Origin: Litorisediminicola beolgyonensis
GTDB lineage: Bacteria > Pseudomonadota > Alphaproteobacteria > Rhodobacterales > Rhodobacteraceae
Assembly: GCF_042679605.1 (NCBI RefSeq)
Contig: NZ_JBHTMU010000012.1
Span: forward strand, 38,997-102,996
Direction: 5' to 3'
DNA length: 64,000 nt
Positions 36,574-44,129 of the stretch are shown here, in pieces. Within the stretch, counting starts at the first letter, position 1, and every line of letters begins with the position of its first letter. The position numbers and the translations under genes were made by a program. The notes beneath the pieces are model-generated. The model saw only the letters and a list, made by a program, of their open reading frames with translations. It searched no databases and was not told where the DNA came from.

Positions 36574-38334
36574 ATGTCGGATTACTCCAAGGACAGCGCG
36601 CAGACCGGTCGCGTCCCGATCAGCTGGCGGCTGCGCGCCGCGCTGATTGCGCTGCTCGTCCTGGCGGTCGCGACGGTCTACGTGACCAACCGGCTTCTGA
36701 CCGACCGTTTCACCGAGACGACGCGCAACCGCGCCGAGCTGCGCCTGGCGCTCTATTCCGGCAACCTCCTGTCCGAGCTGCGCCGAAACGCCATCGTGCC
36801 GCAGCTTCTGGCCCGCGACCCGGCGCTTATCGGGGCGCTGAACGGGTCGGATTACAGCCAGTCCTCGCAACGGCTGATCTCCTTCGTCGACGAGATCGGC
36901 GCCGCGTCGCTGATGCTTCTCGACCGGGACGGGCGCGCGGTCGCGGCCACCGACCGCAACCGGCTGGGCGAGGCGCATCGCAACGCGCCGTTCTTCGTCG
37001 ATGCGCTGCGCTCCTCGGCCACGGTCTTCACGTCGGTCCAGCGCGAAAGCGGCGGGTTCCATTTCTCCTATTCGCGCCGGATCGAGGACCAGGGCACCGC
37101 GATCGGCGTGATCGTGGTCGAGGTCGACCTCGCCAAGTTCGAACGCGCCTGGGCGGGCATCTCCGACGCGGTCCTCGTCACCAATTCCGAGGGGCGGATC
37201 ATCCTCGCGACCGAGCCGCGCTGGCGCGGGTTGACGGTCGAGGACGCGCTGCGCCGCGAGCCTGCCGACAGCGCCATCGCCCGGGCCATCCAGGCCACCG
37301 CGGATTGGACCGCGGTTCCGGCCGACGCCTATCTCGGCGGCGAGGCGGTGATGCGGATCGAGGGGCGGATCCCGTTCCGCGGATGGTCGATGACCAGCTT
37401 CACCACCTATGCCAGCGTGCGTGAGCGGGTGAATGGCGTTTTGTCCCTTGAGATCATGGGCTTCGCGCTCGTCGCGGCCCTTCTTTTCTACGGTCTCAGC
37501 CGAAAGACCGCCCTTCGGATGGCGTTCTTCCAGCGCGAGAGCGTGGCGCTTCGGGCGCTGAACCAGCGCCTCCAGCGCGAGATTGCCGAGCGGGAGCGGG
37601 TGCAGGAGAACCTCGCCGTGGCCGAGCAGACGCTGGCGCAGAGCTCGAAGCTTGCCGCGCTTGGCGAGATGTCGGCGGCGGTCAGCCACGAGCTGAACCA
37701 GCCGCTCGCCGCGATGAAGACCTATCTGGCGGGCGCGCGGCTGCTTTTGCGGCGCAACCGCCCTGAAGAGGCGCTGAGCGCGTTTCACCGGATTGACGAC
37801 CTGATCGAGCGGATGGGGGCCATCACCCGCCAGCTCAAGAGCTACGCCCGGAAGGGCCAGGAAGAGCTTCAGCCCGTCGACATGGCCGAGGCCTTGGGCG
37901 GCGCCCTGTCGATGATGGAGCCGCAGCTCAAGAGCCGGAAGGTGCGGATTAGCCGCATCCTGCCCGAGCACCCCGTGACCGTGCTCGCCGACCGGGTGCG
38001 GATCGAACAGGTTCTCGTCAACCTCTTGCGCAACGCGCTCGACGCCACCAAGTCGGTGCGCAATCCCGAGATCGAGATCCTGCTGGCCTCCGGCGAGACC
38101 GCGACGCTCTCGGTTCGCGACAACGGCACGGGCATCGAGGACCTCGATGCGCTGTTCGAGCCGTTCTACACCACCAAGCAGCCCGGCGACGGTGTCGGGC
38201 TGGGGCTCGCGATCTCGTCGGGGATCGTGTCCGATCTCGGAGGCCGCCTGACCGCACGGAACGCCGAGGGCGGCGGCGCGGTTTTCGAGATGCAGCTGCC
38301 CATTCACGCAACAAAGACCCAAGCGGCGGAGTAA
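36574..38334 (+). CDS. dctB: DctB-type sensor histidine kinase
   Basis: Membrane kinase of 586 residues. Membrane helices at about 21-41 and 290-310 bracket a periplasmic double-PDC sensor domain with RRNAIVPQLLARDPALI and HFSYSRRI. A cytoplasmic coiled coil leads to the H box LAALGEMSAAVSHELNQPLAAMKTYLAGA, then N box NLLRNALDAT, RDNGTGI and GVGLGLAISSGIV. The SHELNQPLAAMKTY form and sensor architecture match DctB kinases for C4-dicarboxylates. The regulator gene follows after six bases. No dctPQM or dctA transporter is nearby, so the ligand is inferred. Confidence 0.85.
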   Translation: MSDYSKDSAQTGRVPISWRLRAALIALLVLAVATVYVTNRLLTDRFTETTRNRAELRLALYSGNLLSELRRNAIVPQLLARDPALIGALNGSDYSQSSQRLISFVDEIGAASLMLLDRDGRAVAATDRNRLGEAHRNAPFFVDALRSSATVFTSVQRESGGFHFSYSRRIEDQGTAIGVIVVEVDLAKFERAWAGISDAVLVTNSEGRIILATEPRWRGLTVEDALRREPADSAIARAIQATADWTAVPADAYLGGEAVMRIEGRIPFRGWSMTSFTTYASVRERVNGVLSLEIMGFALVAALLFYGLSRKTALRMAFFQRESVALRALNQRLQREIAERERVQENLAVAEQTLAQSSKLAALGEMSAAVSHELNQPLAAMKTYLAGARLLLRRNRPEEALSAFHRIDDLIERMGAITRQLKSYARKGQEELQPVDMAEALGGALSMMEPQLKSRKVRISRILPEHPVTVLADRVRIEQVLVNLLRNALDATKSVRNPEIEILLASGETATLSVRDNGTGIEDLDALFEPFYTTKQPGDGVGLGLAISSGIVSDLGGRLTARNAEGGGAVFEMQLPIHATKTQAAE

Positions 38335-38340
38335 CACGCT

Positions 38341-39675
38341 ATGGCCAAGGCCATGAAAATCGCCATCGTCGACGACGAGAAGGACATGCGCCAGTCGATC
38401 AGCCAATGGCTGGCTCTGTCGGGCTATGACACCGAAACCTTTGCCTCCGCCGAAGAGGCGCTCGGCCAGATCGGGCCGGATTATCCCGGCGTGGTCATCT
38501 CGGACATCAAGATGCCCGGCATGGACGGGATCCAGTTCCTTAAGAAGCTAATGAGCGCGGACAGCTCGCTGCCGGTGATCATGATCACCGGTCATGGCGA
38601 CGTGCCGATGGCGGTCGAGGCGATGCGGATCGGGGCCTTCGACTTTCTCGAGAAGCCCTTCAACCCGGACCGGATGTCGGAGCTGGCCAAGAAGGCCACC
38701 AACAACCGTCGGCTGACGCTCGACAATCGCCAGCTTCGGCGCGAGCTGTCCGATGGCGGCGAAATCATGAAGAAGCTGATCGGCAATTCGCCCGCGATGG
38801 AGCGTCTCCGCGAGGACGTGCTCGATCTGGGTCAGGCCGACAATCACGTCCTGATCGACGGCGAGACCGGCACCGGCAAGACGCTGATCGCGCATGCGCT
38901 GCACGCGGTCGGCAGCCGGGCGGGCAAGCGCTTCGTGCTCCTGCCTTGCGCCGCGATGGATGAGGATGCGCTGAAAAAGCGGCTCTTCGGGCCGATGGAC
39001 GCCGATGACACGCGGCTTCCGGCGATGGAGGAAGCGCGGGGCGGGACGCTGGTCCTGGAAGACATCGAGAGCCTGTCGGACGCTGCCCAGGCGCGGCTTC
39101 TGTCGGTGATCAACGACCAGGGCACACCGCCCGAGACCCGGATCGTGGCGATCTGCAATCTCCAGGACGAGGGCAAGACCTGCGAGACGGCGCTGCGCTC
39201 GGATCTCTTCTACCGGCTGGCCTCGCTCAGGATCACCGTGCCGCCGCTCCGCCAGCGCGGCGAGGACATCCTGACGCTCTTCACCCGCCTGTCCGAGCAA
39301 TATGCCGAGGAATACGGCTGCGACGCGCCGGAGCTGTCCGCACAGGAGGCCGCGCAGCTCGTGCAGGCGCCCTGGCCGGGCAATGTCCGCCAGCTCATCA
39401 ATCTCGCCGAACGCGCGGTGCTGCAGTCGCGGCGCGGGTCGGGCACGATCTCGTCGCTTTTGATGAACGATCACGAGGACATGCAGCCGGTGATGACGAC
39501 CGAGGGCAAGCCGCTCAAGGAATATGTGGAAGCCTTCGAACGCATGCTGATCGACAACACCATGCGGCGTCACAAGGGCGCGATCTCGGCGGTGATGGAC
39601 GAGCTCTGCCTGCCACGCCGGACGCTGAACGAGAAGATGGCGAAATACGGTCTCCAGCGCGCCGACTACCTCTGA
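38341..39675 (+). CDS. dctD: DctD-type response regulator lacking the GAFTGA loop
   Basis: 444 residues: receiver (phospho-acceptor Asp in VISDIKMPGMDG, Lys in EKPFN), an AAA+ domain with Walker A GETGTGKT near residue 182, sensor and arginine-finger region (FYRLASLRITVPPLRQR), and a C-terminal Fis-type helix-turn-helix (AISAVMDELCLPRRTLNEKM). Where sigma-54 activators have the GAFTGA loop, this protein reads LFGPMDADDTRLPAMEEARGG (from residue 215), shorter by about five residues. Contact with sigma-54 is therefore doubtful; it may act with the housekeeping polymerase, as Rhodobacter capsulatus NtrC does. It is paired with the kinase gene just upstream. Confidence 0.83.
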   Translation: MAKAMKIAIVDDEKDMRQSISQWLALSGYDTETFASAEEALGQIGPDYPGVVISDIKMPGMDGIQFLKKLMSADSSLPVIMITGHGDVPMAVEAMRIGAFDFLEKPFNPDRMSELAKKATNNRRLTLDNRQLRRELSDGGEIMKKLIGNSPAMERLREDVLDLGQADNHVLIDGETGTGKTLIAHALHAVGSRAGKRFVLLPCAAMDEDALKKRLFGPMDADDTRLPAMEEARGGTLVLEDIESLSDAAQARLLSVINDQGTPPETRIVAICNLQDEGKTCETALRSDLFYRLASLRITVPPLRQRGEDILTLFTRLSEQYAEEYGCDAPELSAQEAAQLVQAPWPGNVRQLINLAERAVLQSRRGSGTISSLLMNDHEDMQPVMTTEGKPLKEYVEAFERMLIDNTMRRHKGAISAVMDELCLPRRTLNEKMAKYGLQRADYL

Positions 39676-39694
39676 GCGCGCCCTCTTGCCGGGG

Positions 39695-39723
39695 CCGGGG
39701 CCTTGTGGCACGGCTGGCCCCGG
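39695..39723 (+). terminator. Hairpin between dctD and the metC-like gene
   Basis: An 8-base GC stem (CCGGGGCC at 39695-39702 paired with GGCCCCGG at 39716-39723) with a 13-base loop, 19 bases after the dctD stop. There is no U-run. It probably reduces read-through into the next operon. Confidence 0.45.
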
Positions 39724-39739
39724 AACAGAGGAACCGTCC

Positions 39740-40915
39740 ATGATCAAGCCGACCCTGATGCGCCCCGCGGGGCCCGCGCGCACCGCGTCCCGACCCGTCG
39801 TGACCCCGATCCAGCCTTCGGTGGTCTATGCCTCCGAAAGCCCCGACGCGCTTGATGCGCAATACGAGGGGCGGGCGCTGGGCTACACCTATGCCCGCGA
39901 GGGCCACCCGAACGCCGACGCTCTGGCGATCCGTCTCGACGCGCTGGAAGGCATCGAAGACGGCGTCGTCACCGGATCGGGCATGTCGGCGGTGGCGGCG
40001 GTTCTCCTCGGGCTTCTGAAGAGCGGCGATCACGTCGTCGGCGGCGATCAACTTTATGGCCGGTCGCTTCGGATGATGGCCGAGGACCTGCCGCGCCTCG
40101 GCATCGACACGACGCTGGCCGATCCGACCCGCGTCGACGCGATCGAGGCGGCGCTGCGGCCCGAAACCAAGCTCGTGCTGATCGAGGTGGTCTCGAACCC
40201 GACGCTCCGCATCGCCGATCTCGAAGGGATCGCGGCGCTCTGCCGCGACCGGGGGATCCTCCTGGCCGTCGACAACACCTTCACCACGCCCGCCGCGATC
40301 CGGCCCGCAGCGCATGGTGCCGATATCGTCATCCAGTCGGTGACGAAGCTGCTTGCGGGGCATTCCGACGTCACGCTCGGCTGGGTCGCGGCGCGCGATC
40401 CCGAGCTTGCGGCGCGGCTGCGGGTCTTCGCGGTGACCACGGGCCTCACGCCCAGCCCCTTCGATTGCTGGCTCGCGGAGCGCGGGCTTCTGACCTTCGA
40501 TCTGCGCTTCGCCCGCGCGCAGGAGACGGCGCACCGGCTGGCCGATCACCTGGCCGCGCATCCCGGCGTGACCCGCGCGCTCTATCCCTCGCGCCCCGAT
40601 CATCCGGACGCGGCGCGGGCCCAGGGGCTCTTGCGCGGTCAGGGCGGGCACATGGTCACCTTCGAGATCCCCGGTGGACGCGCCGCGGCCAATGCCTTTA
40701 CCCGTGGCGCCGAGGCGCTTGCCTTCGCGCCGACGCTCGGCGATGTGGGCACCACGATTTCGCACCCGGCATCCTCGTCGCATCGCGCGCTGACGCCGGA
40801 GCGGCGCGCCGCGCTCGGGATCACCGAGGGCACGTTCCGGGTCTCCGTCGGGCTCGAGGACGCGGACGCGCTGATCGCCGCGTTCGATGCCGGGCTCGCC
40901 GCCGCCGAGGTCTGA
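39740..40915 (+). CDS. PLP-dependent trans-sulfuration enzyme (cystathionine beta-lyase/gamma-synthase family)
   Basis: Cys/Met metabolism PLP enzyme, 391 residues. It has PVVTPIQPSVVYAS at the N-terminus, the substrate/PLP region LGYTYAREGHPNADAL, VTGSGMSAVAAVLLGLL, DNTFTTP, the PLP lysine in SVTKLLAGHSDVTLGW near residue 205, and the C-terminal FRVSVGLEDADALI. It may be cystathionine beta-lyase (MetC-like) or gamma-synthase; sequence alone does not decide. The ATG at 39740 follows CAGAGGAA. The stop shares a base with the phoR start (TGATG), so this gene is translationally coupled to a phosphate sensor. Confidence 0.85.
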   Translation: MIKPTLMRPAGPARTASRPVVTPIQPSVVYASESPDALDAQYEGRALGYTYAREGHPNADALAIRLDALEGIEDGVVTGSGMSAVAAVLLGLLKSGDHVVGGDQLYGRSLRMMAEDLPRLGIDTTLADPTRVDAIEAALRPETKLVLIEVVSNPTLRIADLEGIAALCRDRGILLAVDNTFTTPAAIRPAAHGADIVIQSVTKLLAGHSDVTLGWVAARDPELAARLRVFAVTTGLTPSPFDCWLAERGLLTFDLRFARAQETAHRLADHLAAHPGVTRALYPSRPDHPDAARAQGLLRGQGGHMVTFEIPGGRAAANAFTRGAEALAFAPTLGDVGTTISHPASSSHRALTPERRAALGITEGTFRVSVGLEDADALIAAFDAGLAAAEV

Positions 40916-41934
40916 TGGAGCCGCGCGACTTCCTCGACGCGCTGCCGATCCCGGCGGTGTTCATCCAGCGCAACGAGCGGATCGGCGCGACCAACCGCGC
41001 CGCCCGCGCGCTTCTGGGCGAGGGGATCGACGGGCGGCATTTCATCACCGCGCTGCGCCAGCCGATGCTGCTCGATGCGATCGAGGCGACGATGCGCGAC
41101 GCCAAGCCGCGCACCGCGCGCTATCTCGGCAATGACGGACGCCAGGACACGGCCTTCGACGTCACGCTGCGCGCCGTGGGCCTCGAGGGCGTTCTGGTGG
41201 CCTTCCAGGATGTCACCTCGGTCGAGCAGGCGGTGCAGATGCGCCGCGATTTCGTCGCCAATGTCAGCCACGAGCTGAAGACGCCGCTGACCTCGGTCCT
41301 GGGGTTCATCGAGACGCTCAAAGGCCCCGCGCGCGACGATGCCGGGGCGCGCGACCGGTTCCTGACCATCATGGAGGCCGAGGCAGGCCGGATGAACCGT
41401 CTGGTCTCGGATCTCCTGTCGCTGAGCCGCGTCGAGGCGGAAGAGCGCATGCGCCCGACCGATCGGCTCGATCTCGGCGAAAAGGTCCGCTCGGTGCTTG
41501 GGGGCTTGCAGCCGCTGGCCGAGGCTGCCGCTGTCACGCTGGCGCGGGATCTGCCCGAGGCTCCGGTCGAGATTCGCGGAGATACGGACCAGTTGCGGCA
41601 GGTTCTGGTGAACCTCGTCGAAAACGGCATCAAATATGCCGGGCGCGGGGCGACCGTCACCGTCGCGATCGAGCCGCCCGCCCACCGCGCGCGTCTGCGC
41701 GCCGAAGGCGTCCTCCTGAGCGTCGCGGATACCGGTCCCGGGATCGACCCGCGTCATCTGCCGCGCCTGACCGAGCGGTTCTACCGCGTCGATACCCATC
41801 GCTCGCGCGAGCAGGGCGGCACCGGGCTCGGGCTGGCCATCGTCAAGCATATCGTGAACCGCCATCGCGGGCGGATGCGGATCGTGTCCGAGCCGGGGCA
41901 GGGCACGCGCTTCGAGATTCTTCTCCCGGTCTGA
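40915..41934 (+). CDS. phoR: Phosphate regulon sensor kinase PhoR, soluble form
   Basis: 339-residue histidine kinase. A PAS-like N-terminal region (FLDALPIPAVFIQRNERI, about 5-110) precedes the H box RRDFVANVSHELKTPLTSVLGFIETLKG, N box NLVENGIKYAGRGA, and G boxes VADTGPGI and GGTGLGLAIVKHIV. These are PhoR-type motifs. Unlike E. coli PhoR there is no N-terminal membrane segment, so sensing must occur through PstB/PhoU contact or a cytoplasmic cue. It starts on the stop of the preceding trans-sulfuration gene. The rest of the Pho regulon (pstS to phoB) begins about 1 kb downstream after a gene on the other strand. Confidence 0.9.
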   Translation: MEPRDFLDALPIPAVFIQRNERIGATNRAARALLGEGIDGRHFITALRQPMLLDAIEATMRDAKPRTARYLGNDGRQDTAFDVTLRAVGLEGVLVAFQDVTSVEQAVQMRRDFVANVSHELKTPLTSVLGFIETLKGPARDDAGARDRFLTIMEAEAGRMNRLVSDLLSLSRVEAEERMRPTDRLDLGEKVRSVLGGLQPLAEAAAVTLARDLPEAPVEIRGDTDQLRQVLVNLVENGIKYAGRGATVTVAIEPPAHRARLRAEGVLLSVADTGPGIDPRHLPRLTERFYRVDTHRSREQGGTGLGLAIVKHIVNRHRGRMRIVSEPGQGTRFEILLPV

Positions 41935-41994
41935 CCGGCGCCTTGAGTTGCGCTTCGGATCAAGCGGTTGGCGAAAATCGTAGGGCTTGAGGGC

Positions 41995-42022
41995 AGTGCG
42001 CGCGCCTGACGCAGCGCGCACT
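41995..42022. terminator. Hairpin between convergent phoR and HlyIII gene
   Basis: A 9-base stem (AGTGCGCGC at 41995-42003 with GCGCGCACT at 42014-42022) and a 10-base loop, ending six bases before the HlyIII-like stop. Its position fits a bidirectional terminator. Confidence 0.55.
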
Positions 42023-42027
42023 CCAGA

Positions 42028-42711
42028 TCAGTAAACCGCGAGCGTCGCGATCGTGCCGAGGATGATGGCGACGAAGAAGCAGGTCGCGGCGGCGAGGACG
42101 AAAAGGTGCCAGATCGCGCGTGAGAAGGGCATCGTGTCGCGGACATAAACCAGGACGCCCGCGGTGTAGAGCAGGCCGCCCGATGCCATCCAGAGGAACA
42201 TCCGCGCCGGGACCTCTCCGATCAGTTCCGCCGTCGGGATCGCGGCAGACCAGGCGAGGACGAGGTAGAGATAGGGGTCGTATTTTCCCGGCTCGCTCCA
42301 GAAGACGATCTTCTTTACCGCGCCGTAAAGCGACAGGCCCCAGATGATCACCAGCCCGCCCCAGGCCATCGAGCTGCCCGACATCACCATGAAGGGCGTC
42401 GCGGTGCCCGCGATCTTGATGTAGATCGCGCCGTGATCGAGCCGCCGGAGGACCGCGCGGTGCGAGATGAAGGGGCCGCTATTATAGACCGCCGAAGCCA
42501 GGAAACTGGCCAGAACGCAGAAGGCGTAGAGACAGAGCGCGGCCTGTCCGGGCAGTCCGATCTCGGGCACGACGGCGAAGACGAGGACAAAACCGCCGGC
42601 CAAGGCCGCGATGACGCCCGCGACATTGACGGCCGCGTCGGCCAGCCATTGCGAGCGGGGAAGGTCCATCAGGACCATCGAGCGATCGCGATATCCGTCG
42701 GTTTCCATCAT
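42028..42711 (-). CDS. Hemolysin III / PAQR-family membrane protein
   Basis: 227-residue inner-membrane protein with about seven hydrophobic segments. The HlyIII/PAQR pattern includes SAVYNSGPFISHRAVLRRLDHGAIYIKIAGTATPF, with the His and Asp-His of the proposed zinc site, and the C-terminal HLFVLAAA with the third His. The bacterial role (YqfA-like) is poorly known; hydrolase activity is suggested by the eukaryotic ceramidase relatives. GAGGA lies upstream of two in-frame ATGs (42711 and 42708). It is reversed between phoR and pstS, interrupting a gene order otherwise expected to be continuous. Confidence 0.87.
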   Translation of the reverse strand: MMETDGYRDRSMVLMDLPRSQWLADAAVNVAGVIAALAGGFVLVFAVVPEIGLPGQAALCLYAFCVLASFLASAVYNSGPFISHRAVLRRLDHGAIYIKIAGTATPFMVMSGSSMAWGGLVIIWGLSLYGAVKKIVFWSEPGKYDPYLYLVLAWSAAIPTAELIGEVPARMFLWMASGGLLYTAGVLVYVRDTMPFSRAIWHLFVLAAATCFFVAIILGTIATLAVY

Positions 42712-42858
42712 GGTCTCATCCTCACACGAGAAAGCGGCGCTATTGCGGTCAGACCCTGCCGTTCTCGTGTTACAAAATCATGTAGGCTGCGGACGCCGAG
42801 GGGCCAGCATCTGGGCGCGGCCTTGTGAATAAGCTTGTGGAAAAGCTTACACCCTCCA

Positions 42859-42891
42859 GCGTCATAAAACTGTTACGCAACTGTCACAAAA
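42859..42891 (+). promoter_or_regulatory. Pho box (PhoB binding site) upstream of pstS
   Basis: Three 11-base direct repeats: GCGTCATAAAA (42859), CTGTTACGCAA (42870) and CTGTCACAAAA (42881). Each fits the CTGTCAT plus AT-rich 4-base unit of the PhoB site, with two, two and one mismatches. They lie 88 bases before pstS in an AT-rich patch and would make pstSCAB-phoU-phoB inducible by phosphate starvation. Confidence 0.85.
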
Positions 42892-42978
42892 GCATTGCGC
42901 GTGACGCCTATGCCGCAGACAGCACCGGCGGACTCACCGCCGGTCGTCACAAGACTGCCTGACAAGGAGCATTCATCC

Positions 42979-44022
42979 ATGAACGCCACCAAGTTCACCG
43001 CCGCGTCCGTGCTGGCCCTCGCGGCCGCCACTCCGGCCTTTGCCCAGAGCCGCGACAACGTGCAGGTCGCCGGATCGTCGACCGTCCTGCCCTATGCCTC
43101 GATCGTCGCCGAAGCCTTTGGCGAGAACTTCGACTTCCCGACGCCGGTGGTGGAGTCGGGCGGTTCCTCGGCGGGCCTCAAGCGCTTCTGCGAAGGCGTG
43201 GGCGAGAACACCATCGACATCGCCAACGCCTCGCGCGCGATCCGCGAGAAGGAAATCGAGGCCTGTGCCGCCAATGGCGTGACCGACATCATCGAGGTCC
43301 GCATCGGCTATGACGGCATCGTCTTCGCCAGCCAGATCGACGGCCCCGAGTTCACCGCCTTCGAGCCCGCCGACTGGTACAGCGCCATGGCCGCCGAGAT
43401 CCCCGTCGACGGCGCGATGACCGCGAACCCGAACATGACCTGGGCCGATGTCAATGGCGACCTGCCCGCGGTCGAGATCGCCGCCTTCATCCCCGGCACC
43501 AAGCACGGCACCCGCGAGGTCTTCGAAGAGAAGGTCCTGCTGCAGGGCTGCGAGGACACCGGCGCCATGAAGGCGATGATGGACATGGGCATGGACGAGG
43601 ACGCCACCGAGGAGGCCTGCATGGCCGTCCGCGCCGATGGCAAGGCCGTCGATATCGATGGCGACTACACCGAGACCCTCGCGCGCATCAGCTCGAACCC
43701 CGATGGCATCGGCGTGTTCGGCCTGGCGTTCTACGAGAACAACACCGACAAGCTGAAGGTCGCGACCATGGGCGGCGTCGAGCCGACCACCGAGAGCATC
43801 GCGTCGGGCGAGTATCCGGTGTCGCGTCCGCTCTTCTTCTACATCAAGAAGGCGCATATCGGCGTGATCCCCGGCCTCAAGGAGTTCGCCGAGTTCTTCG
43901 TCGCCGACGAAATCGCAGGCCCCGACGGCCCGCTGTCGGATTACGGTCTTGTGGCCGACCCCGCCCTGGGCGAGACGCAGGCCGTGGTGGCCGACGAGGT
44001 GACCATGGGCCAGGGCTCCTGA
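42979..44022 (+). CDS. pstS: Phosphate ABC transporter substrate-binding protein
   Basis: Periplasmic phosphate receptor, 347 residues. The signal peptide ends TPAFAQS near residue 23. Phosphate-binding features are VAGSSTVLPYASIVAEAF, VESGGSSAGLKRFCEGVGENTIDIANASRAI and PGTKHGTREVFEEKVL. It is longer than some PstS types and matches the SphX/PstS group seen in marine alphaproteobacteria. ATG at 42979 follows AAGGAG. It is first in pstSCAB-phoU-phoB, with a terminator-like hairpin after the stop. Confidence 0.96.
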   Translation: MNATKFTAASVLALAAATPAFAQSRDNVQVAGSSTVLPYASIVAEAFGENFDFPTPVVESGGSSAGLKRFCEGVGENTIDIANASRAIREKEIEACAANGVTDIIEVRIGYDGIVFASQIDGPEFTAFEPADWYSAMAAEIPVDGAMTANPNMTWADVNGDLPAVEIAAFIPGTKHGTREVFEEKVLLQGCEDTGAMKAMMDMGMDEDATEEACMAVRADGKAVDIDGDYTETLARISSNPDGIGVFGLAFYENNTDKLKVATMGGVEPTTESIASGEYPVSRPLFFYIKKAHIGVIPGLKEFAEFFVADEIAGPDGPLSDYGLVADPALGETQAVVADEVTMGQGS

Positions 44023-44041
44023 TCCCGGCCGACTGATCCTG

Positions 44042-44070
44042 TCCGGGGGCGGCGCCGATCCGCCCCCGGA
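44042..44070 (+). terminator. Intercistronic hairpin between pstS and pstC
   Basis: An 11-base stem (44042-44052 with 44060-44070), G/C-rich except the base pair at its foot, with a 7-base loop and a short T-run four bases later. It probably terminates part of transcription, so that PstS exceeds the permease subunits. Confidence 0.7.
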
Positions 44071-44129
44071 GCCATTTTCCGGCCTCCGGTCTGCTCCGGG
44101 GCCGATATCCGACCACCAGAGAGGTCTCC

